This document shows positions 8,586-14,183 of a stretch of DNA of 14,183 nucleotides, one piece after another (within the stretch, counting starts at the first letter, position 1; every line of letters starts with the position of its first letter). Origin of the DNA: an uncultured Candidatus Saccharibacteria bacterium (lineage in GTDB: Bacteria; Patescibacteria; Saccharimonadia; Saccharimonadales; 2-12-FULL-41-12); contig CAMLDK010000019.1 in NCBI GenBank assembly GCA_946478995.1, positions 1 to 14,183 of the forward strand, in the 5' to 3' direction. The translations under genes were made by a program, and so were the position numbers. The notes beneath the pieces were generated by a model that had not been told where the DNA came from, ran no database searches, and saw nothing but the letters and a program-made list of their open reading frames with translations.

Positions 8586-9628
8586 TTTATGACGATGTAG
8601 TCGAAGGAAAAGCTCTTGCCGCTAACGCCTGAGGTATTCGTGGCACAGATACTAAAACTGCTGCTGGATCGGGTGATGTAGAAATTGAGATTGCCGGCCG
8701 AGCTGCCTACGGGTGTCACCACTACATGCGGGGTAGAGCCGTAGGAATTTACAAAATTAATGGTTACGAAACATCCGCCGCCGGCGCCACTGCCGGTGTT
8801 GATATTGACGGTACCGGCAGTATCGCTGCCACTGATAGAAGTCGTGCCGCCGCCGCCAAGCGCGCTGCCGCCGGCTCTTCTTGGCGTCCCTCCGCCGACA
8901 TTTATATGCCGGTTTATCGACAGGTCGCCGTTAACTTCAAGCTCGTTGATAGTTAGTTTTGCTGCCGATAAATTTCCGCCTACGGTCAGGTTTCCGCCTA
9001 CGGTCAAACCTTGTTGTATGGAAAGCTGGCCTTGTATTGCCGCGTTGCCGGATACATCCAGTCCGTTAGATTTTAGCTGGTCGAAATTGCTTGATCCTGA
9101 CACTGTTATACCCGGAAGCTCAAGCGGTTTGCCAAGTTTAAGCTGGCCAGCCACTTCCAGGCTGTCGCGGATCAATACGTTGCCGCTGAAGATCGCATTT
9201 GATTCTATTGTTAATATTTGTTTTGGATCGCCGACCTTCACGTCAGTCTGCTTTAGTTGCTCGAGGGCTTCGCTGCTGAGCGGTTCGGTGAGAATGGCTT
9301 CTTTTTTTTCTTCGGCAGATTTATTTTTCTGATAACCGATATAAACAAATACCCCGGCAATAATTAATAAGAGTATAAAGGCCAACAAGTAGATATTTAT
9401 GCCGGTGATTTTACTTACGCCGGATAAGCTTGGCCGTTTTTTTTCTATCTTTTCGCCGTGAGTTGTGTCGGTTACTCCGCTTTCCGGACTGGCCTCGGGC
9501 TGACTGTCGGGCTTTGTCTCGCCGGCCGCCGCAGGCCGAGTTTCCAGCGAATCTGAATCCTCATCTTCAAAAGATGGCTTTTCGGTTTCTTCCGGACCTT
9601 TTTCGTCTTTTGGTTTTTGTTCTTCCAC
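8582..9628 (-). CDS. Membrane-anchored extracellular protein with beta-helix-like repeats
   Basis: A 348-residue protein of unknown name. Residues 1-70 are acidic, rich in Glu, Asp, Ser and Pro and probably disordered in the cytoplasm; one transmembrane helix lies at about 78-98, preceded by KKRPSLSG. The extracellular part contains short repeats of about 6-20 residues (about 145-245), including NGLDVSGNAAIQGQLSI and the doubled LTVGGN, a pattern typical of parallel beta-helix or polymer-forming stalks. A Gly/Ser-rich linker (245-284) leads to a terminal domain of about 65 residues with two cysteines, C286 and C327 (counted by eye), that could form a disulfide. A surface stalk with a terminal binding or assembly domain is my inference. 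The start is GTG, without a strong Shine-Dalgarno. It may be expressed separately from the ATPase operon that it faces. Confidence 0.82.
   Translation of the reverse strand: MEEQKPKDEKGPEETEKPSFEDEDSDSLETRPAAAGETKPDSQPEASPESGVTDTTHGEKIEKKRPSLSGVSKITGINIYLLAFILLLIIAGVFVYIGYQKNKSAEEKKEAILTEPLSSEALEQLKQTDVKVGDPKQILTIESNAIFSGNVLIRDSLEVAGQLKLGKPLELPGITVSGSSNFDQLKSNGLDVSGNAAIQGQLSIQQGLTVGGNLTVGGNLSAAKLTINELEVNGDLSINRHINVGGGTPRRAGGSALGGGGTTSISGSDTAGTVNINTGSGAGGGCFVTINFVNSYGSTPHVVVTPVGSSAGNLNFYITRSSSSFSICATNTSGVSGKSFSFDYIVIN
8973..9008. repeat. 18 bp tandem duplication within the beta-helix-like region
   Basis: Two adjacent 18-bp units, 8973-8990 and 8991-9008, both begin with TTTCCGCCTACGGTCA and differ only in the last two bases. 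On the minus strand they encode the doubled LTVGGN of the repeat stalk. Near identity at the DNA level suggests a recent duplication or slippage and a potential for length variation. Confidence 0.85.
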
Positions 9629-9709
9629 TTTAATAAGTCATCTGTTAGCAAGTATTAGGTTAATCATAAACGATTTGAGACAATAAAGACAGTTTGAGCT
9701 GAAAGAAAA
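9629..9709. promoter_or_regulatory. Divergent intergenic region between two envelope genes
   Basis: An 81-bp AT-rich spacer between the GTG of the minus-strand stalk protein and the ATG at 9710. On the minus strand, TATGAT (9663-9668, reverse complement) is a plausible -10 for the stalk gene. On the plus strand I see only weak candidates such as TAAAGA at 9684-9689. Promoters for both genes should lie here, but the exact boxes are uncertain. Confidence 0.4.
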
Positions 9710-10390
9710 ATGAAATATCACCACGGGATAAGCCAGCATCGCCGAAGAAAATACCTGAAGCGTATATTTATATTCTCGATGGTCGTCATCGTCCTGGTAA
9801 TCTTAGCGATCATTATCATCAGGCTAGACGGTTTTTTGCAGGACAAGGTAAATACGCCGGAGACTACTACGAGCAACCAGACTTCTTCTTATTTCGCTTC
9901 CAGCGATAAGATATTTACGACTGATTATTTCCAGTTTCAAGCCGCTAAAAATTGGGTGGAAATCCCATCGGAATCAACTACCTCAAAATTCGTTTACAGA
10001 GGGGTCAATAAGCCTATCATCGAGGATGAGTTGATAATCTATGTCAACGAAATCCCGGCAGACCTATCAGCCACCAGGCTCTTGCCGGCCGAAACGTCTG
10101 CTTCTGCCCGGGAGCTAATACCCGGCACGGTCTCGGATCATTGCAACGGGGCATCCGCCGATCACAACATCGATGAGAAAGTGGTTACTTTTAAAAAGGT
10201 TAAGATGAATTGCGACATAGATAATACCCAGTTCAACGTGCTTGTCGGTTTAGTTGAGGGCAGTACCCGGATGAAGCTTAAGCGTCCGGACGGTTCCAGC
10301 GCCGACTACACTATCTTGTATAGGAATGTTAAGGCGATTCCGGATGGTACGCATCTGCTTGAAATAATCCGGGCGTTCCAGACCCGCTGA
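9710..10390 (+). CDS. Single-pass membrane protein with extracytoplasmic domain
   Basis: A 226-residue protein I do not recognise. It has a short, strongly basic N terminus (HRRRKYLKR, residues 10-18), then one transmembrane helix (about 19-38), so residues after about 40 should lie outside. A Ser/Thr/Asn-rich linker (47-65) is followed by a globular domain of about 155 residues starting near FTTDYFQFQAAKNWVEIP. That domain holds only two cysteines, C145 and C168, possibly a disulfide. It ends with HLLEIIRAFQTR. It is divergent from the upstream minus-strand gene, with 81 bp between starts, and followed at 28 bp by an exported-protein gene that has its own promoter. Possible role: a cell-envelope accessory factor; there is no direct evidence. 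Confidence 0.75.
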   Translation: MKYHHGISQHRRRKYLKRIFIFSMVVIVLVILAIIIIRLDGFLQDKVNTPETTTSNQTSSYFASSDKIFTTDYFQFQAAKNWVEIPSESTTSKFVYRGVNKPIIEDELIIYVNEIPADLSATRLLPAETSASARELIPGTVSDHCNGASADHNIDEKVVTFKKVKMNCDIDNTQFNVLVGLVEGSTRMKLKRPDGSSADYTILYRNVKAIPDGTHLLEIIRAFQTR

Positions 10391-10398
10391 GGGTTTTA

Positions 10399-10407
10399 TG
10401 CTATAGT
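10399..10407 (+). promoter_or_regulatory. Extended -10 promoter before exported protein gene
   Basis: TGCTATAGT at 10399-10407 is a TGn-extended -10 element, ending 11 bp before the ATG at 10419. There is no good -35 box, which extended -10 promoters do not need. The predicted transcript starts about 5 nt before the ATG, so the mRNA would be nearly leaderless. Confidence 0.55.
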
Positions 10408-10418
10408 TAGCCTTAGTC

Positions 10419-11204
10419 ATGGTCAAAAATAAACAGAGGTCGATACTGGCGTTAATTCTTAGCGGCATCTTATTTTTGAACAGTGGGGGATCGGTATTAT
10501 CCGCTCAATCTTCATCGGACAACTATAAGATTGAAGAGTATTATTTTGGTACCGGCGGCGAGGTTGAATCAAGTTCGCCGAACTACAAGGCCCGGCAGTC
10601 TACCGGCTCGCTCGGCGTTGGCAATACCGCTAGCGATAATTTTGATGCCAATACAGGATTTAACACTCAGTCGGAACCGTTTTTGGAAATGGCGGTCATG
10701 AATACCACGGTAAGCTTCGGGGAACTTGACTCCGATACCACCTCCTACGGTGCTGCCAGGGCCGGGGACTGCAATTGTTCATTCTATGTAAAGACCTACC
10801 TTTCCAGCGAGTATGTAGTAGTAACCGCAAGCCAGCCGCCTACCAGTGAGGGTGGAGAAGTGCTGGATGCTAAATCCAGCCTTGGTGCGCCTTCATCGAA
10901 TGATGCCGTTGAAGAATTCGGGATGAATCTGGTAGCTAACAGCGTACCCGGGATCTTTGGAGCCAACCCGGTCAATCAGCCCGATAATACTTTTGCCGAC
11001 GGTGAAGCTGCTTCTGGCTATGATCAGGCGGACAGTTACAAGTACGGAGTTGGTGATACTATCGCCAGGTCGCATGCGGATCCGGACAAACCCGCCGTAG
11101 GATTAACGGAATACACTATCAGTTATATAGCCAAACCGGGCATCAATACCCCTGCCGGTTTTTACCAAATGAACCATGAGCTGATAGCCATAGCCACTTT
11201 TTGA
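10419..11204 (+). CDS. Exported surface protein ending in IATATF, family member 1
   Basis: A 261-residue protein with an N-terminal signal peptide (basic KNKQR, hydrophobic core 9-20, likely cleavage near SAQ at 28-30). The mature N terminus repeats S-x-NYK (SSDNYKIEE, SSPNYKARQ), with GSLGVGN and FDANTGFNTQSEPFLE following. The rest is a beta-sandwich type domain: VSFGELDSD at about 98-106, DCNCSFYVKTYLSSEYVVV, then EFGMNLVANSVP at 166-177, SYKYGVGD, LTEYTISYIAKPG and the extreme C terminus IAIATF. The last 160 residues are related to the next two genes. There is no LPXTG or C-terminal membrane anchor, so retention at the surface must be by other means. The function is not known; adhesin or surface-layer component is a guess. 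Confidence 0.8.
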   Translation: MVKNKQRSILALILSGILFLNSGGSVLSAQSSSDNYKIEEYYFGTGGEVESSSPNYKARQSTGSLGVGNTASDNFDANTGFNTQSEPFLEMAVMNTTVSFGELDSDTTSYGAARAGDCNCSFYVKTYLSSEYVVVTASQPPTSEGGEVLDAKSSLGAPSSNDAVEEFGMNLVANSVPGIFGANPVNQPDNTFADGEAASGYDQADSYKYGVGDTIARSHADPDKPAVGLTEYTISYIAKPGINTPAGFYQMNHELIAIATF

Positions 11205-11237
11205 ATGTAGCCTAAGGTTAAGACTGTGGAAAAGTGC

Positions 11238-11308
11238 TTGCGCTTAGTGTTTTTTCCATGGTATAAGTAGCGGTGAGCATTATCAGAAAATAAAAACAAA
11301 AATAGGAG
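11238..11308 (+). promoter_or_regulatory. Promoter and ribosome site of the 458-residue exported protein gene
   Basis: TTGCGC at 11238-11243 and an extended -10, TGGTATAAG (11259-11267), are separated by 18 bp. AGGAG at 11304-11308 lies 5 bp before the ATG at 11314. The leader is therefore about 40 nt and conventionally organised, unlike the leaderless-looking genes nearby. This suggests the gene is expressed strongly and on its own. Confidence 0.65.
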
Positions 11309-11313
11309 AATCG

Positions 11314-12690
11314 ATGCTTAGCTTCTTAAATATAGACGCGGACGCTCTAAAGGGCAGGCTTCAGAAATTTCAGTATATTATTATAGCTGTTTTATTTATG
11401 GCGGCTCTTGCTGCCCCGGTCCTGTTACCGAGCAAGGCGCACGCCGCAGCTCTTGAACAAAGAAGCGTGACCATAAGCACTTCCGAGCCGGATGCCACAG
11501 GGGTTAGCTATGACTTCAGCTTTAATATGCCCGGATCCGCCACGCCCGTAAGAGGGATTACCATGCAATTTTGTACCGTGGCCCTAGGAACTTGTGTGCT
11601 GCCCACAGGCATGGATATCAGTAGTGCCGATGTAGGTACGGAAGCGTGGGACCAAACAGGAGTTGACCCTTGGGAAGTTGAAGATGCCGATGCGGGAGCT
11701 TGTTCCCAGACGACCGACTTGTATGAACTTTGTCTTGAGCGCACGGCTCCGCTTAATGAAGCCGGCAGCGGTGATACGAAGACTATCGAAATAACCGGAG
11801 TCACTAATCCGAACTTGTCCGGCAACTTCACGAATGTTTTTGTCCGTATCACCTTGTATTCCGATGAAGCCACCTATGCTACTCCTATTCATGACGGCAC
11901 TGTAGTTGCCGCTATAGTCAGACAGATTACAGTCAACGGCAGGGTTTCAGAAAGACTGGATTTCTGTGTCGGCGCGGTACTTGATGACAATGCCGGGGGT
12001 GGCGGCGAGGATACGGAGATTGCTGCGATAGGGAGCAATACTGTCTGTTCAGATCTCCCCGGTGATTCGACTATTGACATCGGCACGCTGGATGACTCGG
12101 GAGCTACTATATCTCCGGTCCCGGTAAGCGCTGTTTCCGGATCTAATGGAAACTATGGGGTGGCCGCCGTTAAAACCAATGCTTTGAATGGCGTAGCGAT
12201 TTCGTTTTTTGCCGAACCTGCGACTAGCGTAAGTGGAGGTGATACGGATAATCTGAGAGCCTTCCGTGTGCTGCCTACCGATTGTCAATCGGACCAGACT
12301 ACAGGTGCCGGTCTAACCGACCAGTGTTTCAGGTCGGCATCGGCTACGGGTGATGACTTTTCAGCGCTGAGCGGCGCGACTCAGGAGCGGTTCGGTATGC
12401 AGGTATCTTGCTTTGAGCAGAATGACGGCACCAGAAGCACTACCGCCTCATTGAGTGCGGACGCCGATTTTGCTGACAGTGATACGACAGACGCGACTGA
12501 TTGCGAGGATGCCGACGACGCAACGAATTTTGCCTGGAACGATACGGCGACGGCTGCCGATATAGCATCGTCCACGGCTGTTGTTGACGACGAACTGATC
12601 AAGTTCAACTTCGGAGCAATAACCAGCTCTACTACACCTACCGGTGCTTACACTGTAATCAGCACATATATAGCAACCGCAACTTTCTAG
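11314..12690 (+). CDS. Large acidic exported surface protein ending in IATATF, member 2
   Basis: A 458-residue exported protein. The signal sequence is long: about 20 polar residues, a hydrophobic core at 20-38 and a likely cleavage at AHA|A (43-45). The mature protein is acidic and rich in Asp, Ser, Thr and Ala. An N-terminal domain (about 50-200) begins RSVTISTSEPDATGVSYDFSF, has C87/C94 (FCTVALGTC) and runs to FVRITLYSDEATYATPIHDG. A C-terminal domain (about 215-458) has C218 and C245, the STIDIGTLDDSG strand, RFGMQVSC at 359-366 and the end YIATATF. Cysteine pairs suggest disulfides outside the cell. Residues 380-425 form a low-complexity Asp/Ala/Thr insertion. It is the same two-domain layout as the next gene, so these are tandem paralogues. 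Abundance at the surface is inferred from its good promoter and ribosome site. Confidence 0.82.
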   Translation: MLSFLNIDADALKGRLQKFQYIIIAVLFMAALAAPVLLPSKAHAAALEQRSVTISTSEPDATGVSYDFSFNMPGSATPVRGITMQFCTVALGTCVLPTGMDISSADVGTEAWDQTGVDPWEVEDADAGACSQTTDLYELCLERTAPLNEAGSGDTKTIEITGVTNPNLSGNFTNVFVRITLYSDEATYATPIHDGTVVAAIVRQITVNGRVSERLDFCVGAVLDDNAGGGGEDTEIAAIGSNTVCSDLPGDSTIDIGTLDDSGATISPVPVSAVSGSNGNYGVAAVKTNALNGVAISFFAEPATSVSGGDTDNLRAFRVLPTDCQSDQTTGAGLTDQCFRSASATGDDFSALSGATQERFGMQVSCFEQNDGTRSTTASLSADADFADSDTTDATDCEDADDATNFAWNDTATAADIASSTAVVDDELIKFNFGAITSSTTPTGAYTVISTYIATATF

Positions 12691-12713
12691 CCTCAAGCTT
12701 TCCGGGCTTAAGG
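12691..12713. terminator. Stem-loop between two surface-protein genes
   Basis: CCTCAAGC (12691-12698) pairs with GCTTAAGG (12706-12713) with one C-A mismatch around a 7-base loop. It starts at the first base after the stop of the 458-residue gene and ends next to the TACAAT box of the following gene. There is no T-tract on either strand, so it may be a processing or 3'-end stabilising structure rather than a true intrinsic terminator. Confidence 0.4.
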
Positions 12714-12719
12714 TACAAT
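12714..12719 (+). promoter_or_regulatory. Candidate -10 box before third surface-protein gene
   Basis: TACAAT at 12714-12719 directly abuts the stem-loop. No good -35 is visible. Initiation about 7 bp downstream (near 12726) would place the GTG at 12723 outside the transcript and make the ATG at 12729 the first start codon, in a leaderless arrangement. Confidence 0.4.
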
Positions 12720-12722
12720 TAA

Positions 12723-13772
12723 GTGGAAATGAGGTGGCTTAAAAACAGAGTTTTGGCTTTAACTTTAGCTGTGATGCTGTCGGTGCTCCCGTTTTTCTAT
12801 ACCCAGACTGCCGTAGCTGAACGTCTGATTAATCGTTCTATAAGGCTTAGCTCGTCAAAAGCATCAGCTAGTACCAGCCATAGGCTAAGCTTCACCGTGC
12901 CGACAGCTGGCAATATAGGCTCTATAGCATTTGAATATTGCTCCAACACGCCATTACTGGAACTGTCGTGTACTGCGCCTAACGGATTGGATGTTTCTTT
13001 GGCGTCGATTGATAGCCAGTCGGGCATAACCGGCTTTACGGTCCACGGGCTGACCACGGCAAATAAACTATTGATAAGTCGCACTCCGGCAGCGATTCCG
13101 GCCTCACAGCCGGCTGTTTATGATTTTGGTAATGTAGTTAATCCGTCGGATGTGAACGTGCCGACCTTTGTGAGGATCAGTACGTTTGCGTCAGATGACG
13201 GCACCGGCCCGGCTATAGATACAGGAGCGGTAGTATTCGTCATAAATCCGGAATTTACGGTGGAAGCCTTCGTTCCTCCTTTCCTTACGTTTTGTGCGGC
13301 TATCACGGTTTCGGTTAACTGTACTGCGGCTTCAGGTAATTTTATAAATTTAGGCGAACTTTCCAAGACATCAGCTAATTTTTCAACTTCCCAATATGCC
13401 GGAGCAACAAACGACCCCGGCGGATACTCTACATACCTTGCCGGAACGACTTTGTCTTCCGGTATCAATACCATACCGCCTTTAATATCTCCCTCCCTCA
13501 GCGCGCCTGGGACCAGCCAATTCGGGATCAACCTCGTAAGTAACTCTAAGCCGGATGTAGGCCAAAACCGCACCGGCGGCGGAACGGCTACCCCGGCCGC
13601 AGGCTATAACAGTCCGAATCAGTTTAAATTCGAAGAAGGGATAATCTCTTCAACGGCGAATTCAACCAACTTCAATGTATTTACCGTGAGCTACCTGGTA
13701 AACGTTTCGAACGACCAAAAACCGGGTATATACACAACCACTGTAACTTATATAGCCACAGCAGCTTTCTAA
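12723..13772 (+). CDS. Exported surface protein ending in IATAAF, member 3
   Basis: A 349-residue protein counted from the GTG at 12723; the ATG at 12729 is the better start if the TACAAT box is used. A signal peptide covers residues 1-32 (core LALTLAVMLSVLPFF, cleavage near AVA|E). The N-terminal domain (about 35-175), with NRSIRLSSSKASA, LSFTVP, C73/C83 and PTFVRISTF, is homologous in layout to the first domain of the 458-residue neighbour. The second domain (about 180-349) has C191/C200, FINLGELSK, SQFGINLVSNSKP (265-277), QFKFEEG, FTVSYLVNVS and the end YIATAAF. It clearly belongs to the same family as the two genes upstream, most likely by tandem duplication with strong divergence. A surface or envelope location is likely; the function is unknown. 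Confidence 0.82.
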   Translation: MEMRWLKNRVLALTLAVMLSVLPFFYTQTAVAERLINRSIRLSSSKASASTSHRLSFTVPTAGNIGSIAFEYCSNTPLLELSCTAPNGLDVSLASIDSQSGITGFTVHGLTTANKLLISRTPAAIPASQPAVYDFGNVVNPSDVNVPTFVRISTFASDDGTGPAIDTGAVVFVINPEFTVEAFVPPFLTFCAAITVSVNCTAASGNFINLGELSKTSANFSTSQYAGATNDPGGYSTYLAGTTLSSGINTIPPLISPSLSAPGTSQFGINLVSNSKPDVGQNRTGGGTATPAAGYNSPNQFKFEEGIISSTANSTNFNVFTVSYLVNVSNDQKPGIYTTTVTYIATAAF

Positions 13773-13775
13773 GAG

Positions 13776-13831
13776 TTTACAAATCGATAGTTGACGCTTA
13801 TACTTAGCCTTAAAGAGAAACAAACGGAGGG
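13776..13831 (+). promoter_or_regulatory. Promoter and ribosome site of the last, partial gene
   Basis: TTTACA at 13776-13781 and TATACT at 13799-13804 are separated by an ideal 17 bp, the best promoter match in the window. GGAGGG at 13826-13831 lies 11 bp before the GTG at 13843. The -35 starts 4 bp after the stop of the upstream gene. This indicates an independent, probably well-transcribed unit. Confidence 0.7.
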
Positions 13832-13842
13832 ATACAAAAACC

Positions 13843-14183
13843 GTGTTAATAAAGAAAATCATCGCATCAGCAGTGGCTATGCTTGTTGCTTTTTTTGCCC
13901 TTTTCCAATTAGCTATGGCCCAGTCCCAGCAGGATTCGGGTGGTAACGGCCTCCAGATATCGCCCACCAGGACAGAACTGAATCTTTCGCCGGGCGAGCA
14001 TAAGACATTCGACATTACCTTGAAGAACATCACGGGCGGAGAATTGACGGCAGAGATAAGCATAAATGATTTTGAATCGGACGGCGTCAGCGGCAATCCC
14101 CAGATTATCGTAGATGATAGAGACAGGACCCCAAATTCGATTTATAACTTCGTAAGCAACCTAAGAAGTGTCAAATTAAAGCC
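13843..14183 (+). CDS. Exported protein, partial, DUF916-like N-terminal domain
   Basis: An open frame from the GTG at 13843 runs off the window, giving 113 codons. It begins MLIKKIIASAVAMLVAFFAL and continues to QLAMA|QS, a classical signal peptide of about 26 residues. The mature start, LQISPTRTELNLSPGE, is followed by KTFDITLKNITGGELTAEISINDFESDGV. This is an Ig-like strand pattern resembling the DUF916 domain of WxL-interacting proteins, where a P-G-x-x-x-x-x-x-x-x-V-x-N signature is followed by a beta sandwich. A C-terminal membrane anchor, expected in such proteins, would lie outside the window. It has its own strong promoter directly after the three IATAxF proteins, a context that suits a membrane-linked partner for them. 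Family assignment is tentative; other bacterial Ig-like envelope proteins remain possible. Confidence 0.7.
   Translation, partial: MLIKKIIASAVAMLVAFFALFQLAMAQSQQDSGGNGLQISPTRTELNLSPGEHKTFDITLKNITGGELTAEISINDFESDGVSGNPQIIVDDRDRTPNSIYNFVSNLRSVKLK

Noticed and set aside
8760..9332. 190-residue plus-strand ORF opposite the stalk protein
   Set aside because: Its Pro/Ser-rich sequence is the complement of the Gly/Ser/Asn repeat region. The minus-strand protein has a membrane helix and repeats, so that strand is the coding one.

Overview
The window looks like chromosomal DNA of a Patescibacteria/CPR bacterium, most likely Candidatus Saccharibacteria (TM7). This is an inference from the style of the proteins, not from a marker gene. 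The signs are very tight gene packing, many 1-8 bp start/stop overlaps, standard stop use (TGA ends many genes, so this is not a Gracilibacteria/SR1 code), a compact divergent F1-type ATPase operon, and a run of secreted beta-rich proteins of the kind common in that group. No tRNA, rRNA, CRISPR array, insertion sequence or att site was seen.

Layout. (1) Positions 19-2682, plus strand: a TatD-family metal-dependent DNase, two small uncharacterised genes and a class V cysteine desulfurase, whose start codon lies directly behind a perfect TATAAT box. (2) Positions 2725-8585, plus strand: one operon behind a TTGCTC-18-TATAAT promoter. It encodes a secreted/membrane protein that ends in a subunit-c-like two-helix hairpin, then b-like, delta-like, alpha, gamma, beta and epsilon subunits of an F1-type ATPase. 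No subunit a gene and no conventional subunit c gene is present. The alpha gene carries a frameshift plus a local deletion near 5543. (3) Positions 8582-9628, minus strand: a membrane-anchored extracellular protein with beta-helix-like repeats, convergent with the ATPase operon and overlapping it by 4 bp. (4) Positions 9710-10390: a single-pass membrane protein. (5) Positions 10419-13772: three related exported proteins that share a final beta-sandwich domain and end in IATAxF at the very C terminus. (6) Position 13843 to the window edge: the start of another exported protein whose first domain resembles the DUF916 (WxL-interacting) fold.

The two most interesting points are these. First, the ATPase operon may be a non-canonical F1-like machine. 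Its membrane partner has the topology and RNP loop of subunit c but lacks the ion-binding carboxylate, and it carries a large extracytoplasmic domain; the beta subunit lacks the usual adenine-stacking tyrosine and has a short C terminus. This recalls the F1-like X0 ATPases of Mollicutes. Second, the downstream cluster may be a cell-surface assembly analogous to the WxL / DUF916 clusters of Firmicutes. Both are hypotheses from pattern reading only.
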